Positions 1 to 8,016 of a DNA stretch of 64,000 nt are shown one piece after another. A model generated the notes under the pieces. The model searched no databases and was not told the DNA's origin. It worked only from the letters and a program-made list of their open reading frames with translations. The stretch is from assembly GCF_009498035.1 (NCBI RefSeq), contig NZ_CP034550.1:2852001-2916000 (forward strand), given 5' to 3'. The stretch's first letter is position 1. Each line of letters starts with the position of its first letter. The translations under genes were made by a program, and so were the position numbers. The stretch comes from Saccharothrix syringae (GTDB lineage Bacteria; Actinomycetota; Actinomycetes; Mycobacteriales; Pseudonocardiaceae).

Positions 1-3000
1 GGCGAGCTGGACTTCGCCCTGGCCGGCGGGGTGGACCTGAGCCTCGACCCGTTCGAGCTGGTCGGCTTCGCCCGCCTCGGCGCCCTCGCCGTCGACGAGA
101 TGCGCGTCTACGACGCCGAGCCGACCGGTTTCCTGCCGGGCGAGGGGTGCGGCGTGGTGGCCCTGGTGCGCGCCGAGGACGCCGGGCGCGCCGGCCTGCG
201 CACCTACGCCGAGATCCTGGGGTGGGGCACCTCCTCCGACGGCGCCGGCGGCCTGACCAGGCCCGAGGTCTCCGGCCAGGCCCTCGCCCTGGCGCGGGCC
301 CACCGCCTGGGCGGGGTGGACCCGACCTCGATCGACCTGGTGGAGGGGCACGGCACCGGCACCCGGCTCAACGACGTCACCGAGCTGACCGTGCTGCGCG
401 CGGCGCTGGCGGGTCGTGCGACGCCGGCCGCGCTGGGGTCGGTCAAGGCCAACATCGGCCACACCAAGGCGGCCGCGGGGGTCGCGGGTCTGGTGAAGGC
501 GGCCCTCGCGGTGCACCACCGGGTGCTGCCGCCGACGACCGGGTGCCGCACGCCGCACGAGCTGCTGCGCGAGCCCGGCACGCCGCTGCGGGTGCTGGCG
601 GAGGCCGAGCCGTGGTCGAACCCGGTGCCGCGGGCGGCGGTGTCGGCCATGGGGTTCGGCGGGATCAACGCCCACCTGGTTCTGGGCGGTGCCGAGCGGG
701 GTGGTGGGGTGCCCGCGGACTTGCCCGGGGACTGGCGGGCCTGGGCCGAGCCACGCCCCGAGGAGCAGGTGCTGGTGCTCGGCGGCGACTGCGCGCGGGA
801 CCTCGTCGCGGTGCTCGACCGCCTGGTCGCGCGGGCACCCGGGTTGAGTAACGCGGAGGTGCACGACCTCGCCGCCACGGCCGCCGAGGCGGCGCCCCAC
901 CGCGCCCCGGTCCGCTGCGCCCTGGTGGCGCGCACCCCGGACGAGCTGGCGAGCGTTGCGGAACGGGCCCGCGCCCGCCTCGCCGGCGACCTCCGGCCGG
1001 TCGCGGCTGACGATGCGGCGAGCGCGCCCACCCGCCTCGCCGGCGACCTCCCGCCGGTCGTGGTCGACGAGGCCGGGTTCGCCGTCGGCGCCGGCGCGCC
1101 CGCCCGCGTCGGGCTGCTGTTCCCCGGTCAGGCATCGCCGGTCCGCGCCGCGCTGCCCGCGTGGGCGCGCTCGCTCCGGGTCCCGGAACCGCCCGCCGAC
1201 CTGGAGATCACCGACGGTGCCGTGGACACGGCGGTCGCCCAGCCCGCGATCGCGCGGCAGTCCCTGGCCGGGCTGGCCTGGTTGGCCCGGACGGACTGCG
1301 CACCGGTCGGCGCGGTCGGGCACAGCCTCGGCGAGATCCCGGCGCTGGTCTGGGCCGGTGCGCTCACCGCGCGGGCCGCGCTGGACCTGGTGACCGCGCG
1401 CGGCGCGCTGGTGGCCCGGTACGGGGCTCGGGGCACCGCCATGGCGAGCCTGCGCACCGACGCGACCACCGCCGAGGCCCTGGTGAAGGAGACGCGGGCG
1501 ACCATCGCCGCGCTCAACGGACCCCGGCAGACCGCGATCGCCGGTCCGGCCGAGGACGTCGCGGAGGTGGTGGACCGGGCCCGGGCGCAGGACATCGTGG
1601 CGATCCCGCTGCCGGTCTCCCACGGGTTCCACAGCGCGGCGATGGCACCGGTGCGGCCCCGGTTCGGCGAAGTGCTCGCGCGCACGGCTTTCGCCCCGCC
1701 GGCCGGCCGGGTCTTCTCCACGGTGACCGGCGAGCCGGTCGAGGACCCGGCCGACCTGCTGCTGCGGCAACTGGTGGAGCCCGTGCGCTTCCAGGACGCG
1801 CTGGAGAACCTGGCCGCCCGGTGCGACCTGCTGGTCGAGGTCGGCGCCGGTGCGGCGCTGACCGGCCTGGCCCGGGAACTGGGCACCGCCGCGCCCGCCG
1901 TGGCCATGGACTGCGCCGGCGACCCGCGCCGCCACGCGCTGGTGGCCGCGGCGCTGGCCGCGGCCGGCGTGGACACCGCGGCGGTCTGGTACCGGCGCGG
2001 CGGGTACCGGCGGTTCGACCTGGACGCCCCCGCGAACTTCCTGGCCAACCCCTGCGAGGTGCTGCCCGCGCCCCGCGCCCTGGCGCCGCGGGCGCCGGTC
2101 ACGCGCCGCGAGGTGCCCGAGCCGGTGGCCGGGGACGCGCTGACCGTGCTGACCGAGCACCTGGGCCGTCGCCTCGAACTGCCCGTCGACGGCATCCGGC
2201 CCACCAGCTCGCTGCTCGGCGACCTGCACGTCAGCTCGCTCCAGCTGCTCGACCTGGTGAACACCGCCGCCGGGCTGCTCGGCCGGCGGGCGCCCAACCC
2301 GCACCAGGTCATGGCCAGCCCGACGGTCGGCGACGTCGCCCGCGTGATCGAGGGCGCGCCGCGGGTGGGGCGCGGCGGGCCGACCGGGGTGCACGGGGTC
2401 CGGCGGTGGGTGCGCGCCTTCGGGCACCGGTGGGTCGACCACGAGGGCGTCCCGGACACCACCGACGCCGTGGTGTGGACCGGCGATGCGGCGCTCGTGG
2501 GCGACGCGCCCACGACAGGCGCCGGCCGGCGGCGCGGCCTGGTGGTGGAGCTGCGCAACGCCACCGAGGTCGTGCACGCGGTCGGCGAGGTCGCCGCCGC
2601 CGTCGAGCGCGTCGAGGCCGAGCGGCCCGACCTGCTGGTGGTGCTGCACGACGGGCACCCGGCCGCGGCGGGGCTGGCGCGCTCGGTCACCGCGGAGCTG
2701 CCGGACTGCGCGGTCACCGCCGTCGACCGCCCACCGCACCACGGGTTCGACCTCCGGCTGGCCGCCCGCGCGGGGTACCTCGAACTGCGCCTCGGCCGCG
2801 ACGGGCGCTACCAGCGGCCGGTGACCGCGGTGCACCGCCGGGGCGACGGGGCCGAGCCGGTGCTCGCGCCGGGCGACGTGTGCCTGGTGACCGGCGGGGT
2901 CACCGGCATCACCGCGCGCTGCGCCGCGGCGGTCGCCGAGCGGTTCGGCGCCACGCTGGTGTTCCTGGGCCGCACGCCGTCCGACGCGCCCGAGGTCCGG

Positions 3001-4872
3001 GCCGGGCTCAACCGGCTGCCGCAGCAGGTCCGGGTGCACTACACCCGGTGCGACGTGACCGAGCCCGCCGACCTGCGGGCCGCCGTGCAGGCCGCGGCGA
3101 CGTGCGGTCCCCTGCGCGGGCTGCTGCACGGCGCCGGGGTCAACGAGCCCCGCCCGCTCGGCGCCGTCTCCGACACCACGCTGCGCGCCGCGGTCGAGCC
3201 CAAGGTCTCCGGCCTGCGGTCGCTGCTCGACGCCGTCGGCGACCAGGCGACGCTGGTACTGGCCTTCGGGTCGGTCATCGGCCGCACCGGGATGGTCGGG
3301 CAGGCCGAGTACTGCGTCGCCAACGACTGGATGCGCGTCGAGCTGGAGCGGTGGGCCGGGCGCCACCCCCGGTGCCGGGCCCACCTGCTGGAGTGGACGC
3401 TGTGGTCCGGCGTCGGCATGGGCGAGCGCCTGGGCGTGGTGGACCGGCTGCGCGGGCAGGGGATCGACCCGATCACGCCCGCCGAGGGCACCGACGCGCT
3501 GCTGGCCCTGCTGGGGGACCGCACCGCACCGGTCACGGTCGTGCTCGCCGGCCGCCTGCCCGAGGTGCCGACCGTCGCGCGCCCCGCCGTGGGCGAGCGG
3601 GGGCTGCGGTTCAGCGAGGAGGAGCTGACCGGCACGCCCGGCGTGGAGTCGGTGCAGCGCGCCGAGCTGTCGCTGGGCACGGACCCGTACCTGGACGACC
3701 ACCGGGTGGACGGCACGCCCGTGCTGCCGGCCGTGGTCGGGCTGGAGGCGATGGCCCAGGCGGCGGCGGCGCTGGCCGGGCCGCGCCGGCACTGGGCGTT
3801 CGAGCGGGTGGCCCTGGCCGCGCCGGTGGCGGTCGGCGAGCGGGGCACGCGGACGTTGCGGGTCGCGGCGCTGCGCCACGACCGCGGCGACGGGATCGAC
3901 GTGGCGTTGCGCGACGACGCCGACGGATACGGGGCCGTCCGCTTCACGGCGGAGCTGCGCACCGCCACGTCGCCTCCCGCCACCTCGCCCCCCGCCGGGC
4001 CGGTCCCGCCGACCACCACGCCACCCACCACGCCGCCGCACCCGCTCTACGGACCGCTGTTCTTCCACACGGGCTGCTTCCGGCGGCTGGTCCGCCTCGA
4101 CCACCTGACCGCGTTCGAGGTCCGGGCGTGGGTGGCGGCGGACCCGGGCGCCACCTGGTTCTCCGACTTCCACAGCGGCCGGCTGCTGCTCGGCGACCCG
4201 GGCGCGCACGACGCCGCGGTGCACGTGCTGCTGGCCTGCCTGCCGCACCGCAGGGCCCTGCCGGTCGGCGTCGACCGCGTCACGCTCTGGCGGCGGCCCG
4301 AGGGCCTGCTGCACGTCCACGCCGTGGAGACGTGGCACTCGGGCGACGAGTACCGGTTCGACGTGGACGTGGTGGCCGCGAGCGGCGAGGCGGTCGCCTG
4401 CTGGCAGGGCCTGCGGCTGCGGGCGATCGGCCCCCGCGCCTGGCGGGAGCCGATGCCCGCGGAGCTGGTCGGCCCCTGGCTGAGCAGGCGCCTGTCGGAA
4501 CTGGGCCTGCACGACCACGCCGAGCTGACCGCCGTGCCCGCGGCCGGTGGCGGTGCGGACCGCCTGGTGGCCCTGGACCCGGCGGTCGGGCTGGTCGCCC
4601 GGCCGGTGGTCGGGGTGCCGTCGACGACGCTGGCGGTGGAGATCGCGGCCCGCACCGGCGAGGGGATCACCGTGGCCGCGAACCGGGCCAGCTGCGCGAT
4701 CGGGGCGCTGGGCCTGGGCGAGGACGACGGCGGCGAGCGGGTCGACGTCGAGGACGTGCTCGACGACGGGCTGGTGCTGCTGCGCGCGGGCGGGCGCCGG
4801 GTGGTCACCGCGAAGCTGGTGACCGGGTCGGCGCCGGTGGTCGTCGCCGTCACCGCGGACGACCGGCCGTGA
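1..4872 (+). CDS. pksE: Enediyne-type iterative type I polyketide synthase (PKSE), 5' end outside window
   Basis: The frame is open from base 1, so the N-terminus and the ketosynthase Cys lie upstream. Visible order in the 1,623-residue fragment: KS C-terminal half (HGTGT near residue 117, NIGHTK near 150), acyltransferase (FPGQ near 370, GHSLGE near 440), an ACP of the enediyne type (DLHVSSLQL near 742), ketoreductase (TGGVTGI near 963) and a hot-dog dehydratase (DDHRVDG near 1232, second half from about 1349). PKSEs make the linear polyene precursor of enediyne cores. They normally end in a phosphopantetheinyl transferase domain. Here the last ~130 residues align in spirit with its end (DDGLVLLRAGG), but no G-x-D-x-E or W-x-x-x-E-C-L-R-K motif is present. 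The gene overlaps the thioesterase by 4 nt (GTGA). Confidence 0.93.
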   Translation, partial: GELDFALAGGVDLSLDPFELVGFARLGALAVDEMRVYDAEPTGFLPGEGCGVVALVRAEDAGRAGLRTYAEILGWGTSSDGAGGLTRPEVSGQALALARAHRLGGVDPTSIDLVEGHGTGTRLNDVTELTVLRAALAGRATPAALGSVKANIGHTKAAAGVAGLVKAALAVHHRVLPPTTGCRTPHELLREPGTPLRVLAEAEPWSNPVPRAAVSAMGFGGINAHLVLGGAERGGGVPADLPGDWRAWAEPRPEEQVLVLGGDCARDLVAVLDRLVARAPGLSNAEVHDLAATAAEAAPHRAPVRCALVARTPDELASVAERARARLAGDLRPVAADDAASAPTRLAGDLPPVVVDEAGFAVGAGAPARVGLLFPGQASPVRAALPAWARSLRVPEPPADLEITDGAVDTAVAQPAIARQSLAGLAWLARTDCAPVGAVGHSLGEIPALVWAGALTARAALDLVTARGALVARYGARGTAMASLRTDATTAEALVKETRATIAALNGPRQTAIAGPAEDVAEVVDRARAQDIVAIPLPVSHGFHSAAMAPVRPRFGEVLARTAFAPPAGRVFSTVTGEPVEDPADLLLRQLVEPVRFQDALENLAARCDLLVEVGAGAALTGLARELGTAAPAVAMDCAGDPRRHALVAAALAAAGVDTAAVWYRRGGYRRFDLDAPANFLANPCEVLPAPRALAPRAPVTRREVPEPVAGDALTVLTEHLGRRLELPVDGIRPTSSLLGDLHVSSLQLLDLVNTAAGLLGRRAPNPHQVMASPTVGDVARVIEGAPRVGRGGPTGVHGVRRWVRAFGHRWVDHEGVPDTTDAVVWTGDAALVGDAPTTGAGRRRGLVVELRNATEVVHAVGEVAAAVERVEAERPDLLVVLHDGHPAAAGLARSVTAELPDCAVTAVDRPPHHGFDLRLAARAGYLELRLGRDGRYQRPVTAVHRRGDGAEPVLAPGDVCLVTGGVTGITARCAAAVAERFGATLVFLGRTPSDAPEVRAGLNRLPQQVRVHYTRCDVTEPADLRAAVQAAATCGPLRGLLHGAGVNEPRPLGAVSDTTLRAAVEPKVSGLRSLLDAVGDQATLVLAFGSVIGRTGMVGQAEYCVANDWMRVELERWAGRHPRCRAHLLEWTLWSGVGMGERLGVVDRLRGQGIDPITPAEGTDALLALLGDRTAPVTVVLAGRLPEVPTVARPAVGERGLRFSEEELTGTPGVESVQRAELSLGTDPYLDDHRVDGTPVLPAVVGLEAMAQAAAALAGPRRHWAFERVALAAPVAVGERGTRTLRVAALRHDRGDGIDVALRDDADGYGAVRFTAELRTATSPPATSPPAGPVPPTTTPPTTPPHPLYGPLFFHTGCFRRLVRLDHLTAFEVRAWVAADPGATWFSDFHSGRLLLGDPGAHDAAVHVLLACLPHRRALPVGVDRVTLWRRPEGLLHVHAVETWHSGDEYRFDVDVVAASGEAVACWQGLRLRAIGPRAWREPMPAELVGPWLSRRLSELGLHDHAELTAVPAAGGGADRLVALDPAVGLVARPVVGVPSTTLAVEIAARTGEGITVAANRASCAIGALGLGEDDGGERVDVEDVLDDGLVLLRAGGRRVVTAKLVTGSAPVVVAVTADDRP

Positions 4873-5291
4873 CGGCGTACGTGTACCGGCACCGGGTGAC
4901 GTTCGACGAGACCAACGTCGTCGGCAACGTCTACTTCGCGCACTACCTGCACTGGCAGGGGCACTGCCGCGAGCGGTTCCTGGCCGACCACGCGCCCGGC
5001 GTGCTGCGCGCGGTCCGCGCCGGCGACCTCGTGCTGGCGACGGTGTCCTGCGAGATGACCTACTACGCCGAGTGCTTCGCGCTGGACGAGGTGGAGGTCG
5101 CCATGACCCCGCGCGACTTCGGCGGCCACCGGGTGGTCATGGACTTCGACTTCCGCCGCGACGGCCGGCTCGGCGCGCGCGGGTCGCAGGTCGTGGCGTG
5201 CCTGAGGCGGACCGGCTCGGGCACCGAGCCGGTCGGGCTGCCCGCCGAGCTCGTCGAAGCGCTGCGGGCCCACGCGGAGAGCAGGGGATGA
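4869..5291 (+). CDS. Enediyne hot-dog thioesterase (CalE7/SgcE10 family)
   Basis: This 140-residue single-domain protein has the acyl-CoA thioesterase hot-dog pattern of enediyne thioesterases. The N-terminal segment FDETNVVGNVYFAHYL is followed by a conserved W-Q-G-x-C-R-E-R-F, matching the Asn and Arg positions used by CalE7-type enzymes in place of an acidic nucleophile. In known systems this enzyme releases the polyene or beta-keto product from the PKSE ACP. The GTG start overlaps the PKSE stop (GTGA), so the two are translationally coupled, as in characterised enediyne loci. Length and order are typical. Confidence 0.93.
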   Translation: MTAYVYRHRVTFDETNVVGNVYFAHYLHWQGHCRERFLADHAPGVLRAVRAGDLVLATVSCEMTYYAECFALDEVEVAMTPRDFGGHRVVMDFDFRRDGRLGARGSQVVACLRRTGSGTEPVGLPAELVEALRAHAESRG

Positions 5292-5292
5292 C

Positions 5293-5823
5293 ATGACGGC
5301 GAATCCGGGAACCGGGTCGAGGGGCACGGGACGGCTCGCCGCGGTGAACGCGGCCAGGCACCGCCGGTGGCTCGCGGTGTTCATGGTGGTGGTGGCCGCG
5401 CACTGGGTCGAGCACCTGGCGCAGGCCGCGCAGATCTACCTGCTGGGGTGGCCGGTCCACGCCGCCGGCGGCGCGCTGGGGCTGGCGTTCCCCTGGCTGG
5501 TCCACTCCGAGTGGCTGCACTACGGGTACGCGCTGGCGATGCTGGCCGGGCTGGTGCTGCTGCGGCCCGGGTTCGCGGGCCGGGCGCGGACCTGGTGGAC
5601 CGCCGCGCTGGTGATCCAGGTGTGGCACCACTTCGAGCACCTGCTGCTCCTGCTCCAGGCGCTGACCGGGTGGCACCTCCGGGGCCGGGCCGCGCCGACG
5701 AGCCTCGTGCAGCTCGTCGTGCCCAGGGTCGAGCTGCACCTGTTCTACAACGCGGTCGTGTTCGCGCCGATGGTCGTGGCGGTCGTGCTCCACCGGACAC
5801 AAAGGACGGTTCAACAAGGCTGA
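5293..5823 (+). CDS. Histidine-rich integral membrane protein of unknown function
   Basis: A 176-residue protein with about four hydrophobic segments. It starts one base after the thioesterase stop, so it belongs to the PKSE operon. Notable histidine clusters sit at membrane boundaries: HWVEHLAQAAQ near residue 36, LHYGYALAM near 76 and WHHFEHLLLLLQ near 112. Such spacing could bind a metal or heme, but I recognise no named family. An oxidase or desaturase-like role on a polyene, or a transport role, are both only guesses. A strong terminator hairpin begins 24 bases after its stop codon, so it is the last gene of the unit. Confidence 0.8.
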   Translation: MTANPGTGSRGTGRLAAVNAARHRRWLAVFMVVVAAHWVEHLAQAAQIYLLGWPVHAAGGALGLAFPWLVHSEWLHYGYALAMLAGLVLLRPGFAGRARTWWTAALVIQVWHHFEHLLLLLQALTGWHLRGRAAPTSLVQLVVPRVELHLFYNAVVFAPMVVAVVLHRTQRTVQQG

Positions 5824-5846
5824 AAATCCGGACTGCCAACGATCGG

Positions 5847-5879
5847 GGCCGGCCCGGGGCGACGCGTCCCGGGCCGGCC
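5847..5879 (+). terminator. Rho-independent terminator after the PKSE operon
   Basis: A perfect 12-bp stem (GGCCGGCCCGGG / CCCGGGCCGGCC) with a 9-nt loop is followed by TT. It sits 24 bases downstream of the membrane-protein stop codon and closes the PKSE-thioesterase-membrane protein transcript. Confidence 0.8.
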
Positions 5880-5912
5880 TTCGTCATGTCGGGCGAACAA
5901 CCGACCAAAGCG

Positions 5913-5941
5913 TTGACTACTGAAACCTATAGTGATGTACT
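5913..5941 (+). promoter_or_regulatory. Predicted sigma-70-type promoter for the 6019-9332 unit
   Basis: TTGACT (5913-5918) and TGTACT (5936-5941) are separated by exactly 17 bp in an AT-richer patch, giving a leader of about 70 nt before the ATG at 6019. The spacer contains CCTATAGTGATG, which resembles ACTAT/ATAGT patches near the HxlR gene at 9945 and could be an operator. Confidence 0.5.
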
Positions 5942-6018
5942 GCGACGGAAGCAGGGGTCCGACCCGGCAGGCACCGGTGGTCCGCGGACCCCGGGGCGCC
6001 CGAACACCAGGAGGATCG

Positions 6019-6471
6019 ATGACTGCTACTGCGGAGCCGTCCGCGGCGGCGCCGGAGCTCGACACGGCCGGCCTGCTCGCCGCCTACCGGCGCGACTTCA
6101 CGCCCGCGGCCAAGGCGTTCGTCGAGGGCGGGATCTCGGCGCGGGAGCTGCGCGAGCGCTGGCTGCCCTACTTCCGGGGCCCCTTCCTGGACTACGAGCT
6201 GTCGGTGCAGGCGGCCTGGCGCGCCGCCCACGGCCCCGACCGCGGGATCGAGCCGGGCCCGCCGGACGCGGACCCCGCCCACGCCGAGCAGTTGCGGCAC
6301 TTCCCGGTGACGATCTCGCACAACAACCTCGAACGCCTCGTCGACGTGCTGGCCGTGGAGCTGGGCGACCGGACGGCCGCCGACACGGTCACCCCGGAGC
6401 GGGTCCTCGACCTGGCCCACGTCGTCGACGCCCTCGACCGGCTCATGCACTCGCTCGTCCTCACCCCGTGA
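6019..6471 (+). CDS. Orphan protein of enediyne-type cluster, function unknown
   Basis: A 150-residue, probably soluble and mainly helical protein with a GAGG-type ribosome-binding site (AGGAGG-like at 6010-6014) 4-5 nt before the ATG. The central segment reads FRGPFLDYELSVQAAWRAA, and a histidine-containing stretch HFPVTISHNNLERL follows. No signal peptide or membrane segment is visible and I do not recognise the family. It opens a compact five-gene region (6019-9332) transcribed in the same direction as the PKSE but from its own promoter. A tailoring or accessory role is inferred from position only. Confidence 0.75.
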   Translation: MTATAEPSAAAPELDTAGLLAAYRRDFTPAAKAFVEGGISARELRERWLPYFRGPFLDYELSVQAAWRAAHGPDRGIEPGPPDADPAHAEQLRHFPVTISHNNLERLVDVLAVELGDRTAADTVTPERVLDLAHVVDALDRLMHSLVLTP

Positions 6472-6527
6472 CGGCGCGGGACGCGCGCCGCCCGGCGCGT
6501 GGGTACAACGGCTGAACAGGAGTGGCA

Positions 6528-7277
6528 GTGAACGGAAACGGCATTCCGACAAGCGTGGTGGAAGCCCTCAGGGCCGCCCGCGCGGTGACCGGGGCGGACG
6601 GCTCCGCGCTGTCCAACGCGGACATCGTCAAGGGCCACGACCTCGCGTGGGGCGGGCCGGGCAACCTCTACACCATCCGCCCCTACACGCTCGGCCCCGC
6701 GGCCCTGGAGGTCTTCACGGTCCGCGAGCGCATCCACGTCCTCGTCGACGGCCTGGGCGAGGACCTGGTGGACCTGCACGGCGTCGGCGTCTACCGGCGC
6801 CACGAGCCCCGCATCGGCGCCGAGGGCGCCGACGAGCTGACCTGGACCACGGCGACCATCGGCGCGCAGTTCCTCTCGCTCCAGGTCGTCGGCGACAGCG
6901 AGGTCCTCGGCCAGGTCCGGGTCACCAACACCCCGGGCAGGCGGGAGGGCGCGACCGTCGCGCCCGCCCGACCGGGCGGCGGCAGGGTCACGCCGCTGAA
7001 GAACTGCGTGACGCTGCTGTTCCCGCGGTTCGAGATCGAGCACCTGGGCGCCACGGTCGACACCGGCGACGAGCCGGTCGCGGTCGAGTCGCGGGTCAAC
7101 ATGGTGCCGCCGATCGGCGACGTGTCCCGGACCTCGCGCGGGTACGCGCTCTACGACGGCGACCGCCGCGTCGGCACACTGCTGGCGGCCGACCTGGAGA
7201 TCGGCGCCCTGCTGCACCACATCCCGATCCAGACGGCGAAGGACCCCGTCGAGGCGTACGCGGTGACCGCGGAGTAG
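6528..7277 (+). CDS. Conserved-looking hypothetical protein (beta-rich), function unknown
   Basis: A 249-residue protein without signal peptide or membrane helices. Composition is beta-rich, with repeated short hydrophobic strands (LYTIRPYTLGPAALEVFTV, FLSLQVVGDSEVLGQVRV). I chose the GTG at 6528 because AGGAG lies 5 nt upstream; the in-frame GTG at 6522 would overlap that ribosome-binding site. It does not match a catalytic family that I can name. Its place between the preceding orphan and the LolA-like gene, with only short gaps, suggests one functional unit. Confidence 0.75.
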   Translation: MNGNGIPTSVVEALRAARAVTGADGSALSNADIVKGHDLAWGGPGNLYTIRPYTLGPAALEVFTVRERIHVLVDGLGEDLVDLHGVGVYRRHEPRIGAEGADELTWTTATIGAQFLSLQVVGDSEVLGQVRVTNTPGRREGATVAPARPGGGRVTPLKNCVTLLFPRFEIEHLGATVDTGDEPVAVESRVNMVPPIGDVSRTSRGYALYDGDRRVGTLLAADLEIGALLHHIPIQTAKDPVEAYAVTAE

Positions 7278-7287
7278 GCCGCCGCGG

Positions 7288-8016
7288 ATGACCACCGGTC
7301 GCACCACCGGGCGGGTCCGGGCCAACCTCGGTGCGGGCCCGCTCGGCTCCTACGCGTTCCGGGTCGAGGCGACCCTCGGCCACCGGCCGACGAGCTACCT
7401 GTTCGCCCGGTCCACCGGGGGCGGCGGCGGCGTCGGCGAGCGGGCGGTGACGGTGCTGCTCGTGCTCGCGCCCGCCGCGCTGGCGGGCACCAGGGTGACC
7501 GTCCGCGAGAGCCGCGGCGCGGACCTGGCGGAGGTCACCACGTTCCTGCCGACCATGCGGGTGCCCAAGGTGGTCTCCGCCGCGCACGTGTTCGAGTGCC
7601 TGCCGCTGACCGACGTCGGGTACGTCGACCTGATGTCGTGGTTGCACCCGCCCGCGCGGGAGGTGCCCGCGGGCCCGCCCGGCCCGTGGAGCGCCTGGCA
7701 CGACCGGCCGGGCACCACCAGGGTGTCGGAGGCCGCGCACGGCTACCGGGTCGTCGAGACCGTCAGCGCCGAGCACGGCATCCCGGTGGCGCGCAGCACG
7801 GTGCTCGACGGCGAGGAGACCCGCCGCTGGGAGGCCGTCGCGCTCGGCTCCCCGGAGTGGGACCACCTGCCCACGCGCATCCGGGTCACCAGGCCGAGGA
7901 CGGGGCACTGGACGGTGTTCGAGCGGACGACGGACCCGCGGCCGGTACCGCCGGAGTGGGTGGAGGCCGACTCGGCGACGCTGCGCCGGGCGGCCGCGAG
8001 CGTGCTGGAGGGATGA
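7288..8016 (+). CDS. LolA-like (outer membrane lipoprotein-sorting-like) domain protein
   Basis: A 242-residue protein. The middle reads LAEVTTFLPTMRVPKVVS and later LTDVGYVDLMSWL; the C-terminal third has PTRIRVTRPRTGHWTVFE. This layout (a cell-bound T-x-L-P-x-x-R-x-x-R segment, then strands ending in T-G-H-x-T-x) is typical of the LolA_like/DUF1329-type fold that binds acyl or lipid groups in a half-barrel. No clear signal peptide is seen, so it may act in the cytosol. A hydrophobic-ligand carrier for a polyene intermediate would fit, but this is inference. Its stop overlaps the next start (ATGA). Confidence 0.6.
   Translation: MTTGRTTGRVRANLGAGPLGSYAFRVEATLGHRPTSYLFARSTGGGGGVGERAVTVLLVLAPAALAGTRVTVRESRGADLAEVTTFLPTMRVPKVVSAAHVFECLPLTDVGYVDLMSWLHPPAREVPAGPPGPWSAWHDRPGTTRVSEAAHGYRVVETVSAEHGIPVARSTVLDGEETRRWEAVALGSPEWDHLPTRIRVTRPRTGHWTVFERTTDPRPVPPEWVEADSATLRRAAASVLEG

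Noticed and set aside
1161..4868. Long open frame overlapping the PKSE in another frame
   Set aside because: Only its last part (4869-5291, the thioesterase) is real; the rest is a shadow rich in Arg, Gly and Ala.
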